From Arthrobotrys musiformis (Eukaryota; Ascomycota; Orbiliomycetes; Orbiliales; Orbiliaceae): 64,000 nucleotides of DNA. The translations under genes were made by a program, and so were the position numbers. This document shows, piece by piece, positions 43,749 to 55,500 of this stretch; the stretch's first letter is position 1, and each line of letters starts with the position of its first letter. The notes beneath the pieces were generated by a model that saw only the letters and a program-made list of their open reading frames with translations, was not told where the DNA came from and did no database searches. The stretch covers positions 868,001 to 932,000 of the forward strand of contig JAVHJL010000008.1 in the NCBI GenBank assembly GCA_036971715.1, in the 5' to 3' direction.

Positions 43749-46700
43749 GGATATTTTAAAAATAATACAACACAATTGTAGAAGATCTACAAATATAATG
43801 CAGTCAATCTTAAACTCTGCATTAATTTACGACAACACGGATTTAATTTTCCTACAAGAACCGTGGTTCTCAAAGGAAAATACTACAATTACACACTCAG
43901 GGTTTAAACCAATTTTTTCAAACCCAAAAACCAACGAAACCAACAAAAACCGAAATAGGGTAATTACTTTTATAAAAAAGAATTTACCCTACGAGATCAC
44001 AAACCGGGAAGATTTAATTAAAGATGAGGACTGCCAGATAATTGATTTTAAATCAAACAAATTTGGGGAAATCAGATTTATTAATATCTACAACGAAAAA
44101 CAACAAAATACGGAAAATGGTGAATATACAGTAAATCGACTCTTTAATAAGATCAAAGATTACTGCACCAAAAAAACATTATTAATCGGAGATTTTAATG
44201 CTCATCACTCTTTATGGAACCCTGAAATTAAATTTAATTTAAGAGCAGGAAAAATAATAGAGTTGATCGAAGATAAAAATCTACAATTAATAAATAAAAA
44301 TGGCATACCAACTTATTATAATGTCAGGAAAAATAATAAATCTGAATCCTCAATCATTGACCTATCTTTTGCAACCATTAATTTAAAAGAATTAATTATG
44401 GATTGGAAAATAGATGAAAAAATTGATACAGGATCAGATCATGAGGTAATCTCAATTAAAATAAAACCAAAAGAAAATGACTTAGTAGACAACCCTTTGT
44501 CAACTAACAAATTTAATTGGAATAAAACTAATTGGGAAAACTTCGAAAAAGAATTATTAAGTCTAGATAAAAATCTAGATAAAAATAATTTATGGAAAGA
44601 TCGCCTTTTTTCATTTTATGAGAAAAGAGAAGATCTAGAAAATAATTTGGAAGTTGCAACATCTCTTTTTCAAAAAAATATAATTTTGGCAGTAGAAAGA
44701 TCTACACCAATTTTAAAAATAACACCAAAATCAAAAATTTGGTGGAATGAGGAAATTGAAAAAACAAGAAAAGAGATGTTGCAACAAAAAAGGACATGGA
44801 AATTAAATAGGACCCAACAAAATTGGGAACTATTTAAAATCAAAAGGAATAAACATTTTAGAGAAATTAGATCCTCTAAGGAGAAATCCTGGACTAATTT
44901 TCTAGAAAATGCAAAAGACAAAGAAATATTCCTAGCGCTTAATTTTTCTAAACCTAGAAAAATCCAAAAAATGCCAAATCTAATTTATGAGGACAGGAAT
45001 GCCCTTAATTTTGAAGATAAGGCAAAAATATTAAGAAAGGCGTTATTTCCAAAACCACCAAATTATACAAAAACAACAAATCCACTGTTACCAGTGGAAA
45101 TAACAATTAACAAAAAGTTAATGGAATGGAAAAAGATAAGAGATAGTGAAATCAAAGAAGCTATCTTCTCATCCAATTCCAAAAAAGCACCAGGACCAGA
45201 TGGAATTAATTTTCTATGTCTAAAAAGGGCTTACGAAATTATACCGGGAAGATTTAATGATTTATTCAAACAATTATTAAATTATGGGTACCATCCAATA
45301 TGCTTCAGAGAAGCAATTGGGGCAATTTTACCTAAACCAAATAAACCGGATTATAATATTCCAAAAGCTTACAGAATTATTAGTCTCCTAAATTGTTTAG
45401 GAAAAATATCAGAGAAAATAATAGCAAGAAGAATAGCCTTCTTATCAGAAACTAATAAAATTCTAAATCCAGAACAAATTGGAGGCAGAAAACAAAGATC
45501 TGCAATTGATGCAGCTTTGTCATTAGTTCATGATATAGAAATGGCTAATTCAGAAAAGTTAAAAACCTCTGTTTTATTCCTAGACGTTAAAGGGGCTTTT
45601 GATAATGTTTCAAAGGAAAGATTAATTAATACCTTAGAAGACATGAAGTTCCCCAAACGATTAATTTCGTGGATTAATAATTTTATGTCCAAAAGATTAA
45701 TTAAACTGGCCTTCGATGGACAAGTAGAAAAATTAAAACCAGTTGAAACTGGAATACCACAAGGTTCCCCAATATCCCCAATTCTTTTTCTATTATATTT
45801 AACACCACTATTTAATTTATTAGAACAAAAAACGCCTTCTATCATTAAACCATCTTATATAGATGATTTGGCGTTAATTGCAACTAATAAAAAAATAGAA
45901 ACAAATATATATGAATTAGAAGAAACTGCAAAAATAGCCTTTAATTGGGCTGCAGATAATGCAGTAGCTTTTGATGACATAAAATCAGAGCTAATTCATT
46001 TTAAAACAAATTTAAAAAAGAAAAATGAATTTGGGGAATTAAATATTGAGCTACCAAATGGTACAATAATAAAACCTACCAACAATATAAGGTGGTTAGG
46101 TATATATTTCGATATAAAATTGAATTTTAAACACCACATTAAAATAAAAACAAGTGCAGCAAATAAAATTTTAAATTTTATCAAGGCACTTGCTAATTCA
46201 GAAAAAGGACTTAAAACTAAAGCGATAATACAATTGTATAAAAGCTGCGTTTGTTCTATTTCCGACTATGGGTCTGAAATATGGTGGAAAAACCAAAAAC
46301 AACAAAATGTTTTGAAAGAATTTAAATTAATTCAAAATAAGATGTTGAGAAAAATAACAGGAGGCTTCAAAACAACTCCAATAAATATATTGGAAGTTGA
46401 GGCCTCTATTTTACCACCAGAAATAAGACTAAATGGGATACAAAGAAGGTATGCCCTAAGATCCCTTTTTCTTAATAAAAATCATCCAATAAAAAAGAGA
46501 TCTCCAGAGTCATTCCCACCAGAATTTAATTTTGGAAGAGAGGAAACAGGACTGGGACTTTATTTAAAATGGAATGAAAATAAAAAAGAAGGGGACAAAA
46601 AAGAATATGCCTCCACACTGGACAGAATACTATCAAGAATTAATTTCTTGATAAACCCATATACAAAAATTGAGGAATTAAATATAAAATTCAATCCACC

Positions 46701-47778
46701 TTGGATTGAAAATAAAATTAATTTCCTCATAAATAACGTACCCAAGGACTTAGAAGCAGAAAACCACAAAAATAAAAAAGAAGTTGAACTAAATTCTAGG
46801 GAAAACTTACTTATTTATACAGACGGTTCTATGCTGGAAATAGAAAATAAAAATAATAAAAAAAAGAATAATAAAAATAAAAAAGAAAAATCCTTGGGGG
46901 CTGGAATTTATGGAGAAATAGATAATAAATCTATTTTCGAAATTTATTTTAGTTTGGGAAAAAGTATGGAGGTATATGATGCAGAATTAATTGCTTTAAG
47001 GAAAGGGTTCGAAAAATCCTTTGAAGTAATTAATAAAAATAAAGAGGTGAAGAATATTTATTTCTTCACCGACAACCAGGCTGCAATAAAAAGGTTACAA
47101 AACCTAAATTTAGGGCCTGGTCAGGAGACAACTTCAGAAATTTGGGATATGGCAAATGAATTAAATTCTAGAAATATTAACATATTTATAGAATGGGTCC
47201 CAGGTCACTCTGAAGTTGTTGGAAATGAAAAGGCAGATTACTTAGCCAAGGAAGCTGCAAAAATAAAAAAGAAAAGCCTATTCAAGTCCTTCGCCTATTT
47301 AAAAAGAAAAATTAAAGAAAAGGACTTACTAGAATGGGAAGAAAAATACAAAAAACAAAAAAACAGGCCAAATTATATTAATAGGCCAAAGTTAAAAAGA
47401 AATAAGATATTTACTAAGTTTAGTAATAATTTTGTTTCTTCTTTAACTCAACTGAGGACTGGGCATGGGTACTTTAACAGTTATTTATATAAAATTCCAA
47501 ATTCTGGAATTTTAAATAAAAACTGTACATGCAGAAATAAGCCTCAAACACCAAAACACTTAATTATGGAATGCAAAATCTATAATGAAGAGAGAGAGGT
47601 ATTAAAAAGGAAACTCAAAAAAGCTAATAAACAATTAGATTATTACTTTTTATTATTTAATAATGAAGGTATGATCTTTTTGGAAGAGTTCCTAAATAAA
47701 ACAAATATTGCAAAAAGAAAATGCAATAAAAATCCTAAAAATGATTATTTCACAGGATGGGGAAATCTGGAAGTTTGA
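43741..47778 (+). CDS. LINE ORF2: APE endonuclease - reverse transcriptase - RNase H polyprotein
   Basis: 1,345 residues. The N-terminus (about 1-235) is an APE-type endonuclease (IIQHNCRRS, FLQEPWF, LIGDFNAHHSLWNP, GSDHEVISI). RT runs from about 440 to 740: KKAPGPDGINFLCLKRA (about 485), YRIISLLNCLGKISEKII, FLDVKGAFDN (about 613), GIPQGSPISPILFLLYL, and the catalytic box SYIDDLALIA (about 706; YIDD where many LINEs have F/YADD). RNase H lies at about 1025-1170 (YTDGSM, YDAELIAL, FTDNQAAIK, WVPGHSEVVGNEKADYLA), and a C-terminal CTC..HLIMEC zinc motif at about 1262. All catalytic residues I can check are present, so the protein looks capable of target-primed reverse transcription. No RIP stops. 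Confidence 0.96.
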   Translation: MNRDILKIIQHNCRRSTNIMQSILNSALIYDNTDLIFLQEPWFSKENTTITHSGFKPIFSNPKTNETNKNRNRVITFIKKNLPYEITNREDLIKDEDCQIIDFKSNKFGEIRFINIYNEKQQNTENGEYTVNRLFNKIKDYCTKKTLLIGDFNAHHSLWNPEIKFNLRAGKIIELIEDKNLQLINKNGIPTYYNVRKNNKSESSIIDLSFATINLKELIMDWKIDEKIDTGSDHEVISIKIKPKENDLVDNPLSTNKFNWNKTNWENFEKELLSLDKNLDKNNLWKDRLFSFYEKREDLENNLEVATSLFQKNIILAVERSTPILKITPKSKIWWNEEIEKTRKEMLQQKRTWKLNRTQQNWELFKIKRNKHFREIRSSKEKSWTNFLENAKDKEIFLALNFSKPRKIQKMPNLIYEDRNALNFEDKAKILRKALFPKPPNYTKTTNPLLPVEITINKKLMEWKKIRDSEIKEAIFSSNSKKAPGPDGINFLCLKRAYEIIPGRFNDLFKQLLNYGYHPICFREAIGAILPKPNKPDYNIPKAYRIISLLNCLGKISEKIIARRIAFLSETNKILNPEQIGGRKQRSAIDAALSLVHDIEMANSEKLKTSVLFLDVKGAFDNVSKERLINTLEDMKFPKRLISWINNFMSKRLIKLAFDGQVEKLKPVETGIPQGSPISPILFLLYLTPLFNLLEQKTPSIIKPSYIDDLALIATNKKIETNIYELEETAKIAFNWAADNAVAFDDIKSELIHFKTNLKKKNEFGELNIELPNGTIIKPTNNIRWLGIYFDIKLNFKHHIKIKTSAANKILNFIKALANSEKGLKTKAIIQLYKSCVCSISDYGSEIWWKNQKQQNVLKEFKLIQNKMLRKITGGFKTTPINILEVEASILPPEIRLNGIQRRYALRSLFLNKNHPIKKRSPESFPPEFNFGREETGLGLYLKWNENKKEGDKKEYASTLDRILSRINFLINPYTKIEELNIKFNPPWIENKINFLINNVPKDLEAENHKNKKEVELNSRENLLIYTDGSMLEIENKNNKKKNNKNKKEKSLGAGIYGEIDNKSIFEIYFSLGKSMEVYDAELIALRKGFEKSFEVINKNKEVKNIYFFTDNQAAIKRLQNLNLGPGQETTSEIWDMANELNSRNINIFIEWVPGHSEVVGNEKADYLAKEAAKIKKKSLFKSFAYLKRKIKEKDLLEWEEKYKKQKNRPNYINRPKLKRNKIFTKFSNNFVSSLTQLRTGHGYFNSYLYKIPNSGILNKNCTCRNKPQTPKHLIMECKIYNEEREVLKRKLKKANKQLDYYFLLFNNEGMIFLEEFLNKTNIAKRKCNKNPKNDYFTGWGNLEV

Positions 47779-48089
47779 AAAAATGAAAAGGTTCCGGAAA
47801 TGAGATATATCATTTTAATATTACATCAAAGTGGATGGGTAAGAACAACAGATATACGACATTGTTCTTTTAATGGGAAAAAAGAAGAAAGAGACAAAAA
47901 GGGTTAGAAGGAACCTCAAAAAACAAAAAACAAAAATAAAAATAAAAACAAAAAACAAAAATAAAAAATGATTTTATGTAGTTTTCATTTTTAATGAGGA
48001 GCGAAAATCATGTATTTTAATTTCTTTTCCTTCATTCCGCCATAACCGAAAGGTTGCATGCGTGTATGATAAATAATAATAATAATAAT
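47779..48089 (+). other. LINE 3' UTR with tetraloop hairpin and TAA tail
   Basis: A-rich 3' UTR with AAACAAAAATAAA-type repeats (about 47919-47968). Near its end AACC-GAAA-GGTT (48044-48055) forms a stem with a GNRA-type loop, extended by CAT/ATG on either side. The element ends in about six TAA units (to 48089). The same hairpin is kept in the truncated copy at 34227-34238. Confidence 0.75.
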
Positions 48090-51000
48090 CAGAAATGGCC
48101 TTTACTAGAAGATATCAAAAACGTACAATTATTTTTAAGACTTTGTAACTATTATTAATAATTTATTTGAAAATATAGTTTTATATCAGTAGTTTTTACG
48201 AAATTTATAAGAAAACAAGTCAAATTTGAATTCACATTTAAAAAATTTAAGGCCTTCAAAACTTTGAAAAATATTTTTATATCTGCCCCAATACTTAAGA
48301 TTTATGACCCGAAATTTTTTATTAAGATAAAAATAAATATTTTAATTATTGTTTTAGGAGTATACCTCCTACAGTAATATTTTGATTAAAAATAGTATTT
48401 AATTGCCTACTTTTTTTACAAATTTAACCTTATATAACTACAATACCCAATATACGATAAAAAACTTATAATTATCATAGAAGCCTATAAAAAATAGCAT
48501 ATCTATTTTTAAACTAAAGAATTTTTTATGATTTTTTTTAATTATAAAAACCTTACCTTTTTTCTAACTATAAAAGAATTTAGTTATAGACAAATTTACT
48601 AGTAAGAATTTTTCTCAAAATACAATATAAAAATTATCTACTTTAAAGGCAAAGAAAATATCCTAATAAATGCAATAAATTAATGATTAGATTTTATAAA
48701 AAAAATAGAGTTTAATAAAAGAACTATTTTATTAAAAGAAAGAATTTATATTACTATTAATAAATCTTTTAATCTTACAAAACATCATATTGAAAATGAA
48801 TTCTAAATTTAATTTATAAATAGCTACTAATAAAATTCAATAGTAAAAAAAGTTTTGGAAAGATTTTAAAACCTGTTAAAACACTATGCATTATATAAAG
48901 GAATTATTACATTTAAAGAATTTTTCTATATTCTAATTAAAAAATTTTAGAAAGAAATTATCACCCAGCACTATGATTTAGAAATATATAATTATTTAAA
49001 TATTAATCAAACATAAAAGTTTATTATTAAAATATACTTTTAGTTCTAAATAAGAAAATATATTAAAAAATATATCAAAACCTATAATATATATTACAGA
49101 AATAAACCCAATCAACATAAACTATATAGTATATTTTAATTTTATAATATACCCAATACACCCTTTAAAATTATTATATATAACTTTATTTAAGAAATAT
49201 CATATATATAATATATTTTTATTAATACCATTTATGACAAAATATTGATTATTATTAATAAATTCTTAAAAACTGCTATCTTTATTCTATAGTATAGCCA
49301 ATAAAGAACCAAAAAATTCCAATAAATATATTATTAATATTGTTTTTTTTAAATATGGAATTTAGTAAAAGCATATTTACAACAAAAACCTACTTTTTAT
49401 TAGTAAGTATTAGTAGTTAATTATAAATTAAATAAAATTAAAAATTAATGTTATAATAAAATCTTATTCTCAAACTGATAGAGTTTTAGAATGCTTTATC
49501 TAAATTTTTGAAATATATCTCCAAAATTTTTTTAATTATACCCAAAATAATTGAATATTTTTTCTATTTTTAGCAAAATTCATATATAATACATTCCAAC
49601 ACAATATTACCAAATATATTTCGTATAAAGTATTATGTAAATGAAATTTTAAAGTTTTCCTATTTCTACTCCTTCCAAAAGAAATTGTATTAAAAGCCAA
49701 AAAATATATAAAATAAATAAAAAACTTTTATAATATTTTTAAAAAAGATTTTAAGTTTTTTAAGAATAAATAGCCTATTATTATAATAAAAATCATTTAA
49801 AAATTCTATTATTAAAAAAAGAAAATAAAATTTATTTATTTATATAAAACTTAAAAAACAAGTATTTTAATAAAAAATTTGATTATTAGAAATTTAGCTT
49901 TTATATAATTAAAAAATAATTTAGAAAATACTAATATAAACTAAACATATTTAAATCTTTAAAAATCTATTATATATTTTATATATCAGTTTTTAAATTA
50001 GCCTTTTAAGACTCCAAAAAAACTTTAATAATATCAAAATAAAATATAATAATTTTATTAAATATAATATCGAAAGAATCTTTAAAAAACCTAATAAAAA
50101 TAATAAATACTTTATTTAATAATCTTAATCTTATAGTTTAAAAGATAACTTTTAATAATTAGAAAAAAATATCTTCTTTAAATTTATTTAGTCTTTTTTA
50201 AAGTAATCTAAAATACTTATTTAATAAAATATTATAAAGCTAAAAAAAAAACATAAATAGTTTAGAAAAATCTAAAATTAATATTATTTTAAATATATTA
50301 CTATTTTATGATTTTTACTTATTTATATTTTTAGTTATATATATAATTTGTTAAGTATTACTTATATTCCTTATTTTAATATTCCTTTAATTTTTCTAAA
50401 GAATAAAGAAGTATTCCCCATTTTGCATAATATGTTGAAGTTATTAATAATATATTGGTATATATTATTTAAATGATGTAGTTTATAAATAAAATATCAA
50501 TTATTAATAATTTAGCATATTAAAAGAGGATATTTCTATAAAGCATTTTATATATTTACTGAAGATAATAAATAAGAAAAGAAATTTTTTAATTTATAAA
50601 CCCTAAATTCTCATAAATATTTTTTATAAAAATATTTATAGAAAAATTAGAATCTTTTATAATATTTTTGAGAAAATTTAAACCATTTCATATAATATTA
50701 ATATTTTTTTAAAAATATTATTATATAGTTATAAATCTTAAATATTTTTTATTTTCATATTTTATATTCAGAACTTTTTTATTATTTATTAAATAAAAAC
50801 TTAGATTAAAACCCATTACTTTATTAAGAATAAATTCTAAAATAAAATAATGTACTAGTTTTTTTAATGCTAAAGAAACCCCTTTTTCTTTAAAATTAAA
50901 ATTTTCTAGTTTTTTTGATAATTTTAATTCTATTTTTATATAAATCATATTTTTATAATATTTTTCTATTATAATTTACATTTTTTATTAACGATAAGTT

Positions 51001-52520
51001 AATTTTGATATAATACTATAAAAATTATTTAATAATTTAGAAAACTTTTTTTATATTTTTAAAAAATTTCCTTAAATTTCTAATATAATTAACTAATTTT
51101 ATTAAACCTTCTTTTAAGTTATCTTAAAATAACTCATAACTTCTTAAAGTTTCTAATATTTCTTTTTCCTAAGATTTGAAATCTAATTAATTAAAAAAAA
51201 TAGTTAATAATAACTACTAGAAGAAGACTTTAAGAAGATAATTTTTTATAAAAAATTATATTATATTTTTTTCCTAACTTAGTGTAGATTATACACTTTT
51301 GTTTTTTTTTCATTATAAAATAATCATATCCCCTCTTAACATAATAACTACACCCAATTTCCAAAAAATACCCAAACTTTTATATTTATATAATAAAATT
51401 GTTTTTATTTTTTTAATTTTTAGATCATTCAGACCCAATTTTGTTTTGACATTTTTAAATCTTATTCTCTAACATGCTTTTATTTAAAAAAATGTTATTT
51501 AAATATACCTAATTTTGTACACCAAATTATTAAGTATAAAAAAATTTAAAAATCTAAATTTTAATTTCTAATTTCCAATAAGTTTAGTTATATTTATATA
51601 CTATCATAATTACATAATTATATATATGGTATAGAATTTATTATTTACAATATTTCTTATATAGGATTATTTTTTTAACAGATTTCCCATACAATAATAT
51701 TTTTTAATTAAGTTTTTTATATATTAAAGTATACTGTACAAGATTTTCTTATATGAATCCAACATCTTTAAATATTTTATTTTCCATTTATAAAATATTT
51801 CTGCATAAGAATTTTATATGATAAAGTTTTTTTTAAAAAAGAAAATAATATTATATTTATATTATATAACTATTTTTAATTAGGTATATAACTTAATATG
51901 ATAAACATACTTCTAATTCTATATTTTAATTATCCCATAAAAAGATTTAGTTTATAATTTATTTATTCATTTTATAAACATTTATTTAAAGGAAATAAGT
52001 TTATTTCCTATATTTTATAGAATATATTATTTTTATAATATATTCAGTTTTATTTAACTAGCAGAAACCCTAGTTACTGGTTCATCTTATTTTTCTTATG
52101 CAACATTTGTCATAATACATATACCCAAATCGATGATAAACTATTAAATCAACAATTACTATCAACTTACAGGGATTCTATTAATTTATTAAATTTATAT
52201 GCAAATTACATTTTATATGAAAACTTCATCATATATTTAAGACTTTTTTAAATAATAGTAATTCTCAAATCTTTCTTAAAACTCTATTAGTTAACTTATT
52301 AACTACCTTTACTAGTTCACTACCCAATAATAAAGCCTTAAAACAATCCTATAAGTCTTTTACTTATTCTACTATATTATACTTTCTATATACAACTTTA
52401 TTAGTTCCACCGAATACTGATTGTTCCCTCTAAGAGATCTGAACCAATAGAGTTGAGAAACCAGCAAGGTGCTAGGCTTGTTTGGGAATCCTGCCAAGGA
52501 GACCTGACCAAGGTGTAACA
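48090..52520 (+). mobile_element. Decayed Ty3/gypsy-type element, family A copy A1 (3' part)
   Basis: Colinear with 55,897-60,327 at a constant offset of 7,807 bp. It begins inside RT/RNase H (the + strand translates to W-P-L-x-E-D-I-K, then F-x-x-L-x-N-Y-Y with stops), passes through RNase H and integrase remnants (to about 50,200) and a long A+T tail, and ends in GACCAAGGTGTAACA. G is much rarer than C on the + strand. It has no intact frame. Confidence 0.75.
52401..52520. repeat. Mutation-resistant terminal block, copy A1
   Basis: About 120 bp of near-normal G+C, containing CAGCAAGGTGCTAGGCTTG and CCAAGGAGACCTGACCAAGG, ending TGTAACA. It differs from the copy at 60208-60327 by only about six changes, all G to A, most of them in its first half. 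Confidence 0.85.
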
Positions 52521-55500
52521 ATAATATGCTACCGAAATTGATAACATCAATTTTAAGATTTGTACTAACCAATCTTTCTATAAGAAAAAAGGAAAGTATA
52601 ATAATAATAGCAACAACTATAATAAGAAATCTAATTCTGGAAATTGGAGGAAAAATAAGGATGGAAGCATAATGGTAACCAAAATTTTTGGTCCAGCTCC
52701 TATAAATCTGAATGCTATGCAATATAAATACAAGCACAATACTTCTTTAAAAGGCCCAAAATCCAACAGCTCCCTTTGTTGGAATTATAACAAACCTGGA
52801 TATTTCTTTTGAGAATGTAGAGAAAAGAAAAATACTACATAACGTAATTTCCGCAATACTACTCAAAGTCTTTCTTAGAAAGATAAAGCCCCTATTAAAC
52901 TCAATATAATATAATAATCCATTATTGCCGATTTTGAAAAAATTCAGTAATAAATTATTAAACAATTTTATAAAGTTATATCATAAACTTTCTTAGATAC
53001 TTATATGGATACCCCAAAATCAACCACTTTTGCAAATATTGATGATAAGGAAGTATTTATTTTCTCCTATTTACCTAATATTTAAAAATACTATTAAGTA
53101 TAAAACAATCTAATTCCTAATAACTACATCAGATATAAATAATAGGAAAATGGATAATTAATTCAATATTATAAATATAAATAAGGATTTTACTAAAGAA
53201 TAGTTCCAAAAGACTCTAAACCCAGAAACGTTTTTGTACATCTTAAAGCAACTTATTATTAATTTTTACTACTACATTTGAAGAAACCCTTAACTACTTA
53301 CAACAAGTTAATTTCAACGAAGACTATAAACAAATTAATATTATTTTTTCCCTATTCTTTAATTAGGATAATAATGATTACTTTCTTTCCTTGCTAACTA
53401 AAAAAGAAATCGATGGTATCATTTTCTTTAAAAAAGAACAAATCTAATGTATAGATTATCAGAAACTAATCTCCACCTAACATAAATACTATAACAAAGT
53501 ATATAATCAACAAAATATTTAATATCTTAACTATTATTATATTTTTACTATTAGATATATAAGATATAATCTTACAAAAGAAAAATAATAAGCTAATTTT
53601 ATCCCTTACTAAGAAGCTCTTTACTATGCTAATACAAATTTTTATAAAAAAATATTTACAGATTACTAGAAAAGCTATTATATTATGATAAAAAATAATG
53701 ATACTAAATTAATTACTTATGAATTTTCAAAACCACTACCTATTATTAGAATTATATAAAAAAGTACTTTTTATATTACTTTTGTATAAAGTTTAATACT
53801 CTCTTTACAACCAAACTTTTAAATTATGTTTTTAATATTATTATAACTAGAAAAATATAATAAGATATATTACTGTGCTAGCAATCTGCAAAAATAAATA
53901 TTATAATTTCAATTACTTTTTCACTTGCCAATTTTGCTTAAAGAAATCTACCCTTTTTATATAAATTTAATTAAAATTTTACAAAGATCTTTGCTAAGCA
54001 TATAATTCTAATCTTTATTAATATTATTAAATTTATAATAATCTATTTATAATCATTAATTTAATAAAAAGTTGCTCTAATTATTACCTTAGATTTAGAT
54101 ACAAACAAGAATAAAAATACTAATTCTACTCTTTAAATACTTAAGTCTAATTTTATAATTATTTTAACTTATGTGCAAAGTATATTAAATATTAGATCAA
54201 TAAAATACAAAATTCCTATTACCTTAAATTAATAAATCTAAAGAAAAAGAATACTCCAAAATCAAAATATTACTGCTATTCCTATAATAAATACTTTAGT
54301 TAATAGAAAAGCTATAAAACCTACTTTATAATATAATATTCTTATATTCTAGATATAGAAATTTAAAATCTATAATATCTTTACCCAGCCTTATTATTAT
54401 AAATATTTTTCTAAAATATTAATAATAACCAATTAAACTATAAATCCAAAAGATATAATAAATAGATTAACATTCCTTTAAAATTTACCAAAAATTTAAA
54501 TTAGAATAACTTCAGGAATTAACACCTCTTAAATAGTCCAGCATTTGTGTTATAAAAATAAAACCTATGCCCCCCAAAACTCTACAACTCCAATTCTTTA
54601 AACAACATCTTATAATACCTACTTATATCAATAAATCATAAATCAGTATTTTTCTTAATAATAATACTAAAGACTTTTTTATTTATTTAAAAATAATTGT
54701 ACAATTTAATCTACTTACCACAAAATTTACAAATTCAATTATAGTCTTTACTTTTGATTATAAAAAAATTAAAACCATTATTTACCAAACTTATTTTAAA
54801 CTTTTTATTAAAAAATATTTTAAAAATATTTTAATTAATATTTTAGAAACAATTTATGACTTAGTTATTAGATATTCCTAATTATGATAATATAATCTTA
54901 AAATTAACTGGAAATATAGAACTTTTAAATTCTCTTAATACTTATGTAAGAAAATTATATGTAAGAAAATAAAAATTATATAATATTAAAAAAAAGTTTA
55001 TTTAAATTTTACTATCTAAATAATGATTAAAAAAGTTAATAATTACTTAAAAAATAAACCAAAAATCCTCCAATATTTTCTATTAAAAATAAAAAAAATA
55101 GTTCAAATTAAAAAAGGCAAAATACTTTCTTAAATTAAACTAGAAAATTAAATTACTTTTAAACTATTACCAAAAAATACTTTTCTATTAAGAATCAATT
55201 AATTTACACATCATATTTTCTTTAAAAAAGGAATATAACCTTATTCACTTCCTATATATGCATATATAAGAAAAAAAATTGCCGCTTTTTAGGAATATAT
55301 TAATAAAAATCTTTATAATGGATATATCCAATCCTCAAATTCCCTAGTAAAACACTCTATTCTCTTTATACTAAAACCCAATAACAAATTATAAATCTAC
55401 ATTAATTACAAAAATCTTAATAATATTATAATTAAGAATACTAGTCTTCTTTCCCTCATCAGTAAATCTTTTAACAGGTTTATAAAAACTAAAATCTTTA

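Larger units (their letters stand above)
42324..48089 (+). mobile_element. Full-length, un-mutated LINE (Tad1/I-like non-LTR retrotransposon)
   Basis: About 5.77 kb: a 264-bp 5' UTR with a run of A followed by G (about 42522-42541), ORF1, ORF2 with APE endonuclease, RT and RNase H, and a 3' UTR ending in TAA repeats. Both frames are open throughout and show no RIP stops, although all surrounding DNA is heavily mutated. Left flank is family B, right flank is family A, and no target-site duplication is visible. Confidence 0.95.

Noticed and set aside
50721..50948. Similar minus-strand frames at 50721-50948 and 58528-58779
   Set aside because: They are the two copies of one repeat segment in A+T-rich DNA; absence of stops on that strand is explained by composition, and no domain is visible.
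52372..52965. Minus-strand frames over the mutation-resistant block and gag remnant
   Set aside because: The + strand here carries the gag zinc knuckle, so these frames are shadows.
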